DNA of 64,000 nt from Streptomyces sp. RKAG290 (GCF_023701695.1 NZ_JAJOZC010000001.1:6757894-6821893), one strand, 5' to 3'; counted from the stretch's first letter, positions 35,465 through 46,440 are shown. Numbers and translations are program-made. Notes: generated from the letters alone by a model not told the origin.

Positions 35465-35504
35465 CCGTGGAAGGCGCCTCCTGCGACGGAGGCGCCTTCC
35501 ACGG
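35465..35504. terminator. strong bidirectional terminator
   Basis: A perfect 17-base stem (35465-35481 with 35488-35504) with loop TGCGAC, in the gap between the converging membrane hydrolase and ABC exporter genes. It is the most stable hairpin I noticed in the window. Confidence 0.88.
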
Positions 35505-35530
35505 CGGTACGGGACCGGTGCCCGCCCCCG

Positions 35531-37311
35531 TCAGCCGTGCCAGGACCGCCACAGCGCCGCGTACGCGCCGTCCGCCGCCACCAGCTCGTCATGGCTGCCC
35601 AGTTCACTGATCCGGCCCTGCTCCACGACCGCGATCACGTCCGCGTCGTGCGCCGTGTGCAGCCGGTGGGCGATCGCCACCACCGTGCGGCCGTCCAGCA
35701 CCCGGGCAAGCGAGCGTTCCAGATGGCGGGCCGCCCTCGGGTCGAGCAGCGACGTCGCCTCGTCGAGCACCAGCGTGTGCGGATCGGCCAGTACCAGCCT
35801 GGCGAGCGCGATCTGCTGGGCCTGCGCCGGGGTCAGCACCAGACCGCCCGAGCCGACCTCGCTGTCCAGCCCTCGTCCAGGGCCGCTGCCCAGCCGTCCG
35901 CGTCGACCGCGGCGAGCGACGCCCACAGCTCCGCGTCCTGGGCGCCGGAACGGGCCAGCAGCAGATTGTCCCGCAGCGAGCCGACGAACACATGGTGCTC
36001 CTGATTGACCAGGGCCACGTGCGTACGTACCCGCTCCGCCGTCATCTGCGACAACTCCGCGCCGCCCAGCGTGACTTCACCGGTACGCGGGGCATAGATC
36101 CCGGCCAGGAGCCGGCCCAGCGTGGACTTGCCCGCGCCTGACGGGCCGACCAGCGCGAGCCGTGTACCAGGAGCGACGTCGAGCGACACCTTGTGCAGCA
36201 CGTCGAGACCGGCCCGGTAGCCGAAGTGCACCTCGTCGGCGCGCACGTCCCGGCCGTCCGGGGCCACCGCCTCGTCGCCCGCGTCCGGCTCGATGTCGCG
36301 GACGCCCACGAGGCGCGCCAGCGACACCTGGGCGACCTGCAACTCGTCGTACCAGCGCAGGATCAGGCCGATCGGATCGACCATCATCTGGGCGAGCAGC
36401 GCGCCGGTCGTCAGCTGTCCGACGGTCAGCCAGCCCTCGATCACGAACCAGCCGCCGAGCATCAGGACCGCGCCGAGAATGGTCACGTACGTGGCGTTGA
36501 TCACGGGGAAGAGCACGGACCGCAGGAACAGCGTGTACCGCTCCCAGGCCGTCCACTCCTTGACCCGCTGGTCCGACAGGGAGACCCGGCGCGCACCGAG
36601 CCGGTGCGCCTCGATGGTCCGCCCGGCATCCACCGTCTCCGCGAGCATGGCCGCGACCGCCGCGTAACCGGCCGCCTCCGAGCGGTACGCGGAAGGCGCC
36701 CGGCGGAAGTACCAGCGGCAGCCGACGATCAGCACCGGAAGCGCGATGAGCACCGAGAGAGCCAGCGGGGGAGCGGTGACGGTGAGCGCGGCGAGCAGCA
36801 GCCCCGCCCAGACCACTCCGATCGCCAGCTGCGGCACCGCCTCGCGCATGGCGTTGGCGAGCCGGTCGATGTCCGTGGTGATCCGCGAGAGCAGATCGCC
36901 CGTACCGGCCCGCTCCAGCACACCCGGCGGCAGCCTGACCGACCGCACGAGGAAGTCCTCGCGCAGATCGGCCAGCATCTCCTCGCCGAGCATCGCGCTG
37001 CGCAGCCGCATCATCCGGGTGACGACGGTCTGCACGACCAGCGCGACCGCGAACACCGCGGCGGTGCGCTCCAGATGGAGGTCGGTGACCCCGGTGGACA
37101 GGTCCTCGACCAGCCCGCCCAGCAGATAGGGGCCGGCGATCGAGGCGACCACCGCGACCGTGTTGAGTGCGGTGACGACCGTGAACGGCCGCCGGTGGCG
37201 CCGGATCAGCTCCCTTGCGTAGCTCCGTACGGTCGTGGGGGTGCCTACCGGCAGGGTCGTCGCCGACTCCGGGGCGGCTGGGTCGTACGCCGGTGGTGCG
37301 ACGCCGATCAT
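35531..37311 (-). pseudogene. ABC exporter half B (TMD-NBD), frameshifted as sequenced
   Basis: A type IV ABC exporter half-transporter, 593 residues if restored. Six membrane helices precede the nucleotide-binding domain with Walker A GPSGAGKS and a good H-loop (IAHRL). The signature motif is degenerate (LTPAQ instead of LSGGQ) and Walker B is LVLDEAT. The frame breaks at the C run 35870-35872: one frame ends after LDEGW, the next resumes DSEVGSGGLVLTPAQ. One added base gives LDEGLDSEVGSGG and an exact length. ATG 37311 overlaps the stop of half A (ATGA), so the two are coupled and form a heterodimer with one complete ATP site (Walker A of B, LSGGQ of A). Confidence 0.85.
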
Positions 37312-39172
37312 GCCCTCTCCTCGACTTCCTCGATCGTGTCGATCGCGTTGATTGCTTCGCCCTGGTCCGGTTCCCCCGGCGGCGCCGGGACCGCGATCTC
37401 GTCGTCGGTCTCGCGGGTGACGACCGCCCGGTACCGGGGTTCGCTGCGCAGCAGTTCGCGGTGGGTGCCGACGGCCACCACCGTGCCCCGGTGGACCAGC
37501 GCCACCCGGTCCGCCAGGTCGAGCAGCAGCGGTGACGACGCGAAGGCGACCGTCGTACGGTCCTCGCGCAGTGCCTTGATGCCTGCGGCGACCCGCGCCT
37601 CCGTGTGCGAGTCGACGGCCGAGGTCGGCTCGTCGAGCACCAGCGCCTCCGGGTCGGTCACCAGCGACCGGGCCAGGGCGAGCCGCTGGCGCTGGCCGCC
37701 GGAGAGCGACCGGCCGCGTTCGGTGATCCGGGTGTTCATCGGATCGCCGTCGGAGTCGACGGACGCCTGAGCCAGCGCGTCCAGGACGTCGCCGCACTGC
37801 GCGGCCGACAGCGCCTCCTCGGCAGTGACCCGCCCGGACGACGGCACGTCCAGCAGTTCGCGCAGGGTGCCGGAGAGCAGCACCGGGTCCTTGTCCTGGA
37901 CCAGCACGGCAGTCCGGGCGGCGTCCAGTTCCAGCTCGTCCAGGGGTACGCCTCCGAGCAGCACGGACGGCACCTCGCGGTCCGCCGGCTCCTCCTCGGC
38001 CGCACCGGCCTGCGACACCGCCGGCTGGGCATGACCACCGAGCCGGTCCGCCAGCCGGCCGGCCTCGTCCGGATCGCCGCAGACCACCGCGGTGAACAGG
38101 CCCTCGGGGGCCATCAGACCGGTGGCCGGGTCGTACAGATCGCCGGTCGGAGAGGCGTCCACCGTCGACGGCCGGGCGACCCGGCTCAGCGAGAGCACCC
38201 GGACCGCGCGCTGGGCGGACGGCCGCGAGAAGGAGTACGCCATGGCGATCTCCTCGAAGTGCCGCAACGGGAACAGCAGCAGCGTCGCCGCGCTGTACAC
38301 CGTGACCAGCTGACCGACGTCGATCTTTCCGTCCCGGGCCAGCGCCGCCCCGTAGGTGACCAGCGAGATGAGCAGCACGCCCGGCAGCAGCACCTGGATC
38401 GCCGAGATCAGCGACCACATCTGCGCACTGCGCACCGCGGCCTTGCGGACCTCCTGCGAGGCACGCCGGTAGCGCCCCAGGAACAGCTCCTCGCCGCCGA
38501 TACCGCGCAGCACGCGCAGCCCGGCCACGGTGTCCGACGCCAGTTCGGTCGCCTTGCCTGCCTTCTCGCGCTGGAAGTCGGCGCGCCGGGTGGCCCGGGG
38601 AGGAGCGGCAGCACCGCCAGGGCGAGCAGTGGCATGGCGAGCGCGACGAGCACGCCCAGCGAGGGCAGATAGAGAACGAGCCCCACGCAGATGATGACGA
38701 GAGCGGCCGCGGCGGCGGCGAAGCGGGAGAGCGCCTCGACGAACCAGCCGATCTTCTCCACATCGCCGGTGGAGACCGCCACGACCTCACCCGCGGCCAC
38801 CCGGCGGGTCAGCGCCGAGCCGAGCTCCGCGGTCTTGCGCGCCAGCAGCTGCTGGACCCGGGCGGCGGCGGTGATCCAGTTGGTGACGGCCGTCCGGTGG
38901 AGCATGGTGTCGCCGACCGCGATCAGCACCCCGAGGACCGCGATCAGCCCGCCGGCCAGCGCGAGCCGGCCGCCTGACCGGTCGACGACCGCCTGGACGG
39001 CGAATCCGACGGTGAGCGGCAGCCCGGCGATGGAGCACTGGTGCAGCAGACCCCAGGACATGGACTTGAGCTGTCCGCGGATCTGGTTGCGGCCGAGCCA
39101 CAGCAGGAAGCGAGGGCCCGACCGGACATCGGGATCGCCGGGATCCGAGTACGGAAGATCGCGAATTTGCAT
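37308..39172 (-). pseudogene. ABC exporter half A (TMD-NBD, degenerate ATP site), frameshifted as sequenced
   Basis: The partner half-transporter, 621 residues if restored. The membrane domain starts at RFLLWLGRNQIRGQLKSMSW. Its NBD has lost Walker A (the region reads VCGDPDEAGRLADRLGGH) and the H-loop His (AFASSPLLL), but keeps SLSGGQRQRLALARS and Walker B LVLDEPTSAVD. This is the pattern of asymmetric heterodimeric exporters. The frame breaks at the G run 38597-38600: one frame ends PLLPGPPGAP, the other continues to LRVLRGIGGEELFLG. One added base restores PLLPRATRRADFQREK. ATG 39172. Substrate unknown; drugs or peptides are likely for the class. Confidence 0.85.
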
Positions 39173-39440
39173 GACGTCCCAAAGATCGGAAGGGGCTGAG
39201 ATCCGCGGGGGATCCAGAGACACGTGGGGAGAAACGGCTGGGGGGACCAAACCGTCCAAGCCTCGCGTCCTGCCGGGGCCGAGGCAAACCCTTTTACGTG
39301 ACGGGACGGTGACAGCGGCACGGCCCCGGCCGGGCGATGCGGCAGGTACCCGCAGGTACGGGGGTAAAGATTCGGCACGCATTCCCCGCGGCCCGCACGG
39401 CTGGGCGAAGGCGAAGGCCACGGAGTGCGACCATGGGCGA

Positions 39441-40175
39441 ATGCATATAGCCGGTGCGGTACGAGTGGTGGTCTCGGCGGCTGCCTGCGGTGTCCTGCTC
39501 ACGACCCTCACGTCGTGCGGTGAAGGACAGGACGCTAAGAAGGGCGACGCGCGGTCGGCCGACGCCCCGAAGAAGGCGGCCCGGACCGTCGACCTGAAGC
39601 GCATCCCGGACGTGGGCGACCGGATGCAGTCGAAGATCCCGGCCGAATCCCGTCAGGTGGTCGCTGTCTACGGCGAGGGCAAGAACAGCGCGGACTCCAC
39701 CGTCGTGCTCTACACCAAGTCCGGCTCCACCTGGGACAAGGCCGCCGGCTGGAAGGCCCACAACGGCAAGAAGGGCTGGGCCGCCGACCACCACGAGGAC
39801 GACAAGCGCAGCCCGGTCGGCGTCTTCACCCTCTCCGACGCGGGCGGTGTGCTGCCCGACCCGGGCTCTCGTCTCCCGTACACGGAGTCGGCGTCCATCC
39901 AGGCCCCGCACTACTGGGCCAAGTCCCACTGGCACGACTTCGACTACGTCATCGCCATCGACTACAACCGCGTCAAGGGCACCCCTCCCAACGATCCGAC
40001 GCGGCCCGAAGGGCAGACCAAGGGCGGCAGCATCTGGCTGCACATGGACCACGGCAGCGGCACCTCGGCCTGCGTGAGCCTGCCGAAGCCGGCCATGCAG
40101 AAGCTGCTGCGCACCCTTGACCCGAAGCAGCACCCGGTCGTGGTCATGGGCGACCGGGCCAGCCTTCAGGCCTGA
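39441..40175 (+). CDS. L,D-transpeptidase-like (YkuD) lipoprotein
   Basis: A 244-residue lipoprotein. The signal peptide ends in LTTLTSC (Cys26). The mature part carries a YkuD-type catalytic domain: GVFTLSDAGG, then SIWLHMDHGSGTSACVSLP, where the His, Ser and Cys match the catalytic HxxxxxxxxSxxCV pattern of L,D-transpeptidases. These enzymes make 3-3 crosslinks in peptidoglycan or anchor proteins. The domain is a short, divergent version. ATG 39441 is used. The stop lies inside the 3' end of the converging dehydrogenase gene (10-base overlap). Confidence 0.82.
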   Translation: MHIAGAVRVVVSAAACGVLLTTLTSCGEGQDAKKGDARSADAPKKAARTVDLKRIPDVGDRMQSKIPAESRQVVAVYGEGKNSADSTVVLYTKSGSTWDKAAGWKAHNGKKGWAADHHEDDKRSPVGVFTLSDAGGVLPDPGSRLPYTESASIQAPHYWAKSHWHDFDYVIAIDYNRVKGTPPNDPTRPEGQTKGGSIWLHMDHGSGTSACVSLPKPAMQKLLRTLDPKQHPVVVMGDRASLQA

Positions 40176-43105
40176 CCGGGACCGGGCCGGGTCGCCCGCT
40201 CAAGCTCCAGCAACGCCGAGTGGTACGAACGGCCGGTCGCCCGGTCCATGCCGATCTCGCACATCCGGTTGGCCGAGAGGTACGTGTCGTACTCCCGGGT
40301 GTTCACCTCGGCGGCCTCCTTCGCGGTCGCCGAGGCCGTCAGTTCCTCGTGCAGCATGCCGCGGTCGCCCGCGAAGCCGCAGCACGAAGCGTCGTCCGGG
40401 ATCACGACCTCCTCGGCGCAGGCCTCCGCGACCGCCCGCAACTGCTCCACATCGTCCAGGTGTTCCATCGAGCAGGTCGGATGGAGGACGGCGGAGCCGG
40501 TCCGGCGCAGCACCGTCAGCCTCGGCAGGAGTTCGTCGGCTGCCCAGACCAGGGAGTCGACGACGGTCAGCCGGCGGTGCAACTCCCGGTTGTCCTCGGT
40601 CAGATACGGCACCACCTCATGGGCGATGCCCAGCGTGCACGAGGAGGCGTCGACGACCAGCGGCAGCTTTCCGCCGCCGGTCCAGCCCCAGGCGGCGGCC
40701 ACGATCCGGTTGGCCATCACGGCGTTCGCGCTGTCGTAGCCCTTGGAGTGCCAGATCGTCGCGCAGCAGGTACCCGCGACGTCCTGCGGGATCCAGACGG
40801 GCCGTCCGGCGCGGGCCGACACCGCGACCACGGCCTGCGGAAGCGACGGGCCCTGATGTCCCCCGGGCCCGCCGAAGATGCGGTTGACGCAGGCCGGGTA
40901 GTAGACCGCGCTCGCTCCGGCCCTGGACGTACGGGGCAGCGCGCGGGCGGCGGCGCCCGGGATCTCCGGCAGCCATGCGGGTACCAGATCGGGGCGCACG
41001 GCCCGGCGGGCGAGACCGGTGACGCCTTCGAGCAGCCGGTCGTCGATCCGGCCGGCCGCGGCGACCGCGAGCCGGGCCGCCGTCTCCACTGCGCGGAAGT
41101 GCTTCGCCGTGAGCGCGGCGATCCGTTCCTCGCGCGGGGAGTGCCGCTGGTGGCGGAAGTCCTTCATCATGGCGCCCGTGTCGATCCCGACGGGGCAGGC
41201 GAGCTTGCAGGTGGAGTCACCGGCACAGGTGTCGACGGCGTCGTAGCCGTACGCGTCGAGCAGTCCGCTCTCCACCGGCGAACCGCCCGACTGCCGCATC
41301 ATCTCCCGCCGCAGCACGATGCGTTGGCGTGGTGATGTGGTCAGGTCGTGGCTGGGGCAGGTGGGTTCGCAGAATCCGCACTCGATGCAGGGGTCGGCCA
41401 CCGCCTCGACCTTCGGGATGGTCTTCAGCCCGCGCAGATGCGCCTTCGGGTCGCGGTCCAGGACGATCCGCGGCGCCAGCACCCCGTCGGGGTCGATGAG
41501 CTGCTTGGTACGCCACATCAGCTCGGTCGCCCGCGGCCCCCATTCCAGCTCCAGGAACGGTGCGATGTTGCGGCCGGTGGCGTGCTCCGCCTTGAGCGAT
41601 CCGTCGAACCGCTCCACGGTCAGCCGGCAGAAGTCCGCCATGAAGGCGGCGTACCGGTCGACGTCGGAGGGCTTCGCCGCGTCGAAGGCGAGCAGGAAGT
41701 GCAGATTGCCGTGCGCCGCGTGGCCCGCGACGGCGGCGTCGAAACCGTGCTCGGCCTGGAGCGACAACAGCGCCTCGCAGGCGTCGGCCAGCCGGGCGGG
41801 CGGTACCGCGAAGTCCTCGGTGATCAGTGTCGTACCGGACGGCCGGGAGCCGCCGACCGCGGTGACGAAGGCCTTGCGGGCCTTCCAGTAGCCGGAGATC
41901 GTCCGGGCGTCCCGGGTGAACTCATTGGTCACCGAGGTGACCGGCCGGACCAGCTCCAGACCCCGTACGACCCCGGCCGCCGCCTCTTCGTACGCCTCCT
42001 GCGCGGCCTCGTCGGGGGACCGGAACTCCACCAGGAGCGCCGCGGTCTCCCTCGGCAGCCCGGCCCAGTCGCCAGGCACTCCCTGGACGCTGACGGAGGC
42101 GCGCAGGGTGTTGCCGTCCATCAGCTCGACGGCGATGGCGCCCGCCTCGTTGAACAGCGGGACCGCGGCCGCCGCCGTGGTCAGGGACGGGAAGAAGAGC
42201 AGCGCGGTGGAGACGCGGCGGTCCAGCGGCAGCGTGTCGAAGACGACCTCGGAGATGAAGCCGAAGGTCCCCTGCGACCCGACCATCAGGCCGCGCAGGA
42301 TCTCCACGGGTGTCGAACCGTCCAGGAAGGCGTCGAGGCGGTACCCGTTGGTGTTCTTGATCTCGTACTTGGCCCGGATCCGGGCGGTGAGTCCGGCGTC
42401 GGCCTCGATCTCCGCCTTGAGCGCGAGCAGTCCCGCGCAGAGCCGCGGCTCCGCGTGGGCGAGGTCCTCGTCCGCCGTGGGGTCGCCGGTGTCCACCACC
42501 GTGCCGCTGGGCAGCACGAAGGTGAGCGAGGAGACGGTGCGGTAGGAGTTACGGCTGATGCCCGCGGTCATCCCGGAGGCGTTGTTGGCGACGACCCCGC
42601 CGACCGTGCACGCGATGGCGCTGGCCGGGTCGGGGCCCAGCAGCCGGCCGTGCCGGGCCAGGGTGGCGTTGGCCCGCATGATCGTCGTCCCCGGTCGGAT
42701 GCGGGCCTGCGCGCCGCCGTCCAGGACCTCGATGCCCGCCCAGTGCTGCCGGACGTCGACCAGGATGTCCTCGCCCTGCGCCTGGCCGTTCAGACTGGTG
42801 CCCGCGGCCCGGAAGACGACCTTGCGGCCCCTGCCGTGCGCGTACGACAGGACCGCCGAGATGTCGTCGATGTCCTCGGCCACGACCACGACCTGGGGCA
42901 CGAACCGGTAGGGGCTGGCGTCGGAGGCGTACCGCACCAGGTCGGAGATCTTCCACAGGACCTTCCGCGCACCCAGCAGCGCGGTGAGCTCGCCGCGCAG
43001 CGGCTCGGGCGTCCCCGGGGCCTGCGCGTCGGGCACGCGGTCGTGGGTGGGCCTGCGCACCGCACCGGGGCGCAGGGCTTCCGGTTTCGGCTCCAGCAGC
43101 GGCAT
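40166..43105 (-). CDS. FAD-binding and Fe-S oxidoreductase (D-2-hydroxyacid dehydrogenase type)
   Basis: A 979-residue fusion. Residues 1-560 form an FAD-linked oxidase of the GlcD/D-lactate dehydrogenase family (FRAAGTSLNGQAQGEDILVD, TVGGVVANNASGM, GSQGTFGFISEV, and GHAAHGNLHFLL). Then come two iron-sulfur cluster motifs, CIECGFCEPTCP and CAGDSTCKLACPVG, and two CCG-type domains (GTCCATIW, and ASCCGFAGDRGM). Such proteins oxidise D-lactate, D-2-hydroxyglutarate or related acids and pass electrons to the respiratory chain. ATG 43105. It lies 42 bases downstream of the MarR gene. Confidence 0.92.
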   Translation of the reverse strand: MPLLEPKPEALRPGAVRRPTHDRVPDAQAPGTPEPLRGELTALLGARKVLWKISDLVRYASDASPYRFVPQVVVVAEDIDDISAVLSYAHGRGRKVVFRAAGTSLNGQAQGEDILVDVRQHWAGIEVLDGGAQARIRPGTTIMRANATLARHGRLLGPDPASAIACTVGGVVANNASGMTAGISRNSYRTVSSLTFVLPSGTVVDTGDPTADEDLAHAEPRLCAGLLALKAEIEADAGLTARIRAKYEIKNTNGYRLDAFLDGSTPVEILRGLMVGSQGTFGFISEVVFDTLPLDRRVSTALLFFPSLTTAAAAVPLFNEAGAIAVELMDGNTLRASVSVQGVPGDWAGLPRETAALLVEFRSPDEAAQEAYEEAAAGVVRGLELVRPVTSVTNEFTRDARTISGYWKARKAFVTAVGGSRPSGTTLITEDFAVPPARLADACEALLSLQAEHGFDAAVAGHAAHGNLHFLLAFDAAKPSDVDRYAAFMADFCRLTVERFDGSLKAEHATGRNIAPFLELEWGPRATELMWRTKQLIDPDGVLAPRIVLDRDPKAHLRGLKTIPKVEAVADPCIECGFCEPTCPSHDLTTSPRQRIVLRREMMRQSGGSPVESGLLDAYGYDAVDTCAGDSTCKLACPVGIDTGAMMKDFRHQRHSPREERIAALTAKHFRAVETAARLAVAAAGRIDDRLLEGVTGLARRAVRPDLVPAWLPEIPGAAARALPRTSRAGASAVYYPACVNRIFGGPGGHQGPSLPQAVVAVSARAGRPVWIPQDVAGTCCATIWHSKGYDSANAVMANRIVAAAWGWTGGGKLPLVVDASSCTLGIAHEVVPYLTEDNRELHRRLTVVDSLVWAADELLPRLTVLRRTGSAVLHPTCSMEHLDDVEQLRAVAEACAEEVVIPDDASCCGFAGDRGMLHEELTASATAKEAAEVNTREYDTYLSANRMCEIGMDRATGRSYHSALLELERATRPGPGQA

Positions 43106-43147
43106 GTCGAGGTCCCCTCGGCGGCTCGTGCGGTGCTTCGCACCCGA

Positions 43148-43591
43148 TCAGCAGCGGCGCTCCGGCATTCCGTTGACCAGAGCGGTGAGCAGTCCGCCGA
43201 GCACCTCGCGCTGCTCGGCGGTCAATGGAGCCAGGATCTCCTCTGCGGCCGCCCGGCGCGCGTTGCGCAGCGACCGGAGAGTGGCGATCCCCTCGTCGGT
43301 GATCTCGATCCGCACCACCCGGCGGCTGTCCGGATCGGGGGCGCGGCGCACCCGGCCGCTGGCCTCCAGACCATCCACCAGTGTGGTCACGGCGCGCGGG
43401 ACGACATCGAGGCGCTGCGCGAGATCCGCCATCCGCGGCGGCCCGTCGTAATGCGCGACGGTCCGCAGCAGCCGGAACTGCGCCGGAGTGATGCCGACCG
43501 GCTCCAGCTGACGGCCCTGAATGCGCTGGAGTCTGCGGGTCAGCCGCAGCAGCTGTTCGGCGAGCATGCCGTCGGGGTCGGGGGAGTCCAT
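43148..43591 (-). CDS. MarR-family transcriptional regulator
   Basis: A 147-residue MarR regulator with winged helix ITPAQFRLLRTVAHYDGPPRM, ADLAQRLDVVPRAVTTLVDGLE and wing RAPDPDSRRVVRIEI. It diverges from an ABC exporter gene, and CATTGT/ACAATG repeats lie between, so it likely represses the exporter and itself. ATG 43591. Confidence 0.92.
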   Translation of the reverse strand: MDSPDPDGMLAEQLLRLTRRLQRIQGRQLEPVGITPAQFRLLRTVAHYDGPPRMADLAQRLDVVPRAVTTLVDGLEASGRVRRAPDPDSRRVVRIEITDEGIATLRSLRNARRAAAEEILAPLTAEQREVLGGLLTALVNGMPERRC

Positions 43592-43598
43592 GAGGGGA

Positions 43599-43640
43599 AC
43601 AATATCAGGACCATGTGCATTGTGAGTACAGGTAACAATG
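43599..43640. promoter_or_regulatory. probable MarR operator repeats
   Basis: CATTGT (43618-43623) faces ACAATG (43635-43640), and a further ACAAT lies at 43599-43603, all immediately upstream of the marR start. These half-sites fit binding by a dimeric regulator controlling the divergent promoters. Confidence 0.55.
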
Positions 43641-43776
43641 AGCTATGCTCTTATCCGGCCGGTTGTCGCGGGAATTCCGACGGACCGGCTCCCCGACTTT
43701 CGCGGACCGCCGACGCGCCTGGCGCTACAGGTAGCCGCACCCCCTCCCTGTAGTCGCACGCCTGACGAAGGAGCCC

Positions 43777-45581
43777 ATGAAACCCGACGAACCCACGTGG
43801 ACGCCCCGCCCAACGATGCCGAGCAGCCGCCCGCCGAGCTGCGTCGCATCCTCCGCCTCTTCCATCCGTACCGTGGCCGCCTCGCGGTGGTCGGACTGCT
43901 CGTCGGCGCTTCGTCGCTGGTGTCGGTCGCCTCGCCGTTCCTGCTCCGCGAGATCCTCGACACCGCCATCCCGCAGGGGCGGACCGGGCTGCTCTCGCTG
44001 CTCGCCCTCGGCATGATCCTGACCGCCGTGATGAACAGTGTCTTCGGTGTGCTGCAGACCCTCATCTCCACCACCGTCGGCCAGCGGGTGATGCACGACC
44101 TGCGCACCGGGGTCTACACGCAGCTGCAGCGGATGCCCCTCGCCTTCTTCACCAGGACCCGCACGGGTGAGGTCCAGTCCCGGATCGCCAACGACATCGG
44201 CGGCATGCAGGCCACCGTCACCTCGACGGCGACGTCCCTGGTCTCCAACCTCACCGCGGTCATCGCGACCGTCGTCGCGATGCTCGCACTCGACTGGCGG
44301 CTCACCGTCGTCTCGCTCCTGCTGCTGCCGGTGTTCGTCTGGATCAGCCGCCGGGTCGGCCGCGAGCGCAAGAAGATCACCACCCAGCGGCAGAAGCAGA
44401 TGGCCGCCATGGCGGCCACGGTCACCGAATCGCTCTCCGTCAGCGGCATCCTGCTCGGCCGCACCATGGGCCGCTCCGAATCGCTCACCAAGGGTTTCGC
44501 TGAGGAGTCCGAGCGGCTGGTCGACCTCGAAGTGCGCTCCAGCATGGCCGGACGCTGGCGGATGTCGACGATCGGCATCGTCATGGCCGCCATGCCGGCC
44601 GTCATCTACTGGGCCGCGGGCATCACCTTGCGATCCAGCGGGCCCGCTGTCTCCATCGGGACGCTCGTCGCCTTCGTCTCGCTCCAGCAGGGCCTCTTCC
44701 GGCCCGCGGTGAGCCTGCTCTCCACCGGGGTGCAGATGCAGACGTCCCTCGCCCTCTTCCAGCGGATCTTCGAGTACCTCGACCTCACCGTGGACATCAC
44801 CGAGCCGGAGAACCCGGTCCGCCTGGACAAGATCCGTGGCGAGGTCCGCTTCGAGAACGTCGACTTCAGCTATGACGAGAAGAGCGATCCCACGCTCAGC
44901 GGCGTCGACGTGACCGTGCCAGCCGGCGGCAGCCTGGCCGTCGTCGGCCCCACCGGCTCCGGCAAGTCCACCCTCAGCTATCTGGTGCCGAGGCTGTACG
45001 ACGTCACCGGCGGCCGGGTCACGCTCGACGGTGTCGACGTGCGCGATCTGGACTTCGACACGCTCGCCAGGGCCGTAGGGGTGGTCTCCCAGGAGACGTA
45101 CCTCTTCCATGCCTCCGTCGCCGAGAATCTGCGCTTCGCCAAACCGGACGCCACCGACGCCGAGATCGAGGCAGCGGCCCGCGCGGCTCAGATCCACGAC
45201 CACATCGCCTCACTGCCCGACGGCTACGACACCCTCGTCGGTGAGCGCGGCTACCGCTTCTCGGGCGGTGAGAAGCAGCGACTGGCCATCGCCCGCACGA
45301 TTCTGCGTGACCCCCCGGTGCTGATCCTCGACGAGGCGACGAGCGCCCTCGACACCCGCACCGAATTCGCCGTGCAGGAAGCGATCGACGCGCTCTCCGC
45401 CGGACGCACCACCCTCACCATCGCCCACCGGCTCTCCACCGTGCGCGACGCGGACCAGATCGTCGTCCTGGACGGCGGGCGGACCGCGGAGCGCGGCAGT
45501 CACGAGGAGCTGCTTGAGCAGGACGGGCGTTATGCGGCCCTGCTCCGCCGGGACTCCCAGCTCGCTCCCGCGGCGAGCTGA
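43777..45581 (+). CDS. ABC exporter, ATP-binding/permease protein, N-terminus frameshifted
   Basis: A homodimer-type ABC exporter of 601 residues if restored. Six membrane helices (HPYRGRLAVVGLLVGASSLV onward) are followed by a complete NBD: Walker A GPTGSGKST, signature FSGGEKQR, Walker B LILDEAT and H-loop IAHRLS. The best start is ATG 43777 (GAAGGAG upstream; MKPDEPTWTP), but its frame leaves the main one at the C run 43804-43807. Adding one C joins it to PPNDAEQPPAELRRILRLF with exact length. Without this, the first in-frame start is GTG 43797. Divergence from marR suggests a drug efflux function under MarR control. Confidence 0.88.
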
Positions 45582-45699
45582 CCGGCCGGACCGCACCCCT
45601 GCGGTCCCCCGCCGGGCACCCGTCCTCCGCCGGCTCCCCGTCCGCGTGAGGCGGGAAGGCAGCGGTGATCGGCTTGGTGCCGGCGCCGACCCGCTCCAG

Positions 45700-45729
45700 A
45701 ACGAACTTGTTCGTTACGAACATGTTCGT
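45700..45729. promoter_or_regulatory. tandem TetR operators
   Basis: Two adjacent palindromes, AACGAAC-TT-GTTCGTT (45700-45715) and ACGAAC-AT-GTTCGT (45716-45729), share the same half-site and end 12 bases before the tetR start codon. This is a very strong candidate for autoregulation and control of the downstream monooxygenase. Confidence 0.85.
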
Positions 45730-45741
45730 TATGGTGAGTGC

Positions 45742-46440
45742 ATGACGTCCCGAGCTCCCGCACCCCGCAGTCGCCGCGAACGGCCGGCCAAGCCGGCTCT
45801 CACCTACGACGGGATCGTCGCCACCGCGGTGGCGATCATGCGCGAGGAGGGCCTGCAGCGCGTCACCATGCGCCGCCTGGCCCAGGAGCTCGACACGGGA
45901 CCGGCCTCGCTGTACGTGTACGTGGCGAACACCGCCGAACTGCACGCGGCGATCCTGGAGGAGCTGCTGGGAGCCGTCGACCTGAGCCCATCCCTCGCCG
46001 GGTCCGCCGGCGACTGGCGCGACCGGCTCACCGCGGTCCTCGGCTCCTACACGTACACCCTGTTCGAGCACCCCAGCCTCGCCCGGTCGGCGTTGGTGGC
46101 ACGCCCTTCCGGGCCGAACTACCTGGCCCTGGTCGAGGCGGTCCTGACCCTCCTGCACGAGGGGGACGTGCCCGACGCGCAGGCGGCCCGAGGTGTGGAC
46201 GTGCTGCTGCAGGTGGCTACGGCCGCCGCCGTCGAGCAGTCCACCCGGGGGCAGGACGCCGACGCGGAGGACGAGCACAACGCCCTCGTTGCCGTGCTGT
46301 GCGGCGTGAGCGCCGCGCAGTATCCGCGGATCGCCGCGCTCGGTGCCGACCTGGCCGCCGGCTCCCCCGATCAGCGCCTGGACTGGATCTTCCGCGCGGT
46401 CATCAACGGGACACGGACCACCCCGGTCACGCCCGACTGA
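45742..46440 (+). CDS. TetR-family regulator (TetR_C_1 type)
   Basis: A 232-residue regulator. The N-terminal HTH is YDGIVATAVAIMREEGLQRV, then TMRRLAQELDTGPASLYVYV. The C-terminal domain (RDRLTAVLGSYTYTLFEHPSLARSAL) resembles the tetracycline-repressor type. It is followed 56 bases later by a TetX-like monooxygenase gene, and tandem operators precede it. ATG 45742 is used. Confidence 0.9.
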   Translation: MTSRAPAPRSRRERPAKPALTYDGIVATAVAIMREEGLQRVTMRRLAQELDTGPASLYVYVANTAELHAAILEELLGAVDLSPSLAGSAGDWRDRLTAVLGSYTYTLFEHPSLARSALVARPSGPNYLALVEAVLTLLHEGDVPDAQAARGVDVLLQVATAAAVEQSTRGQDADAEDEHNALVAVLCGVSAAQYPRIAALGADLAAGSPDQRLDWIFRAVINGTRTTPVTPD

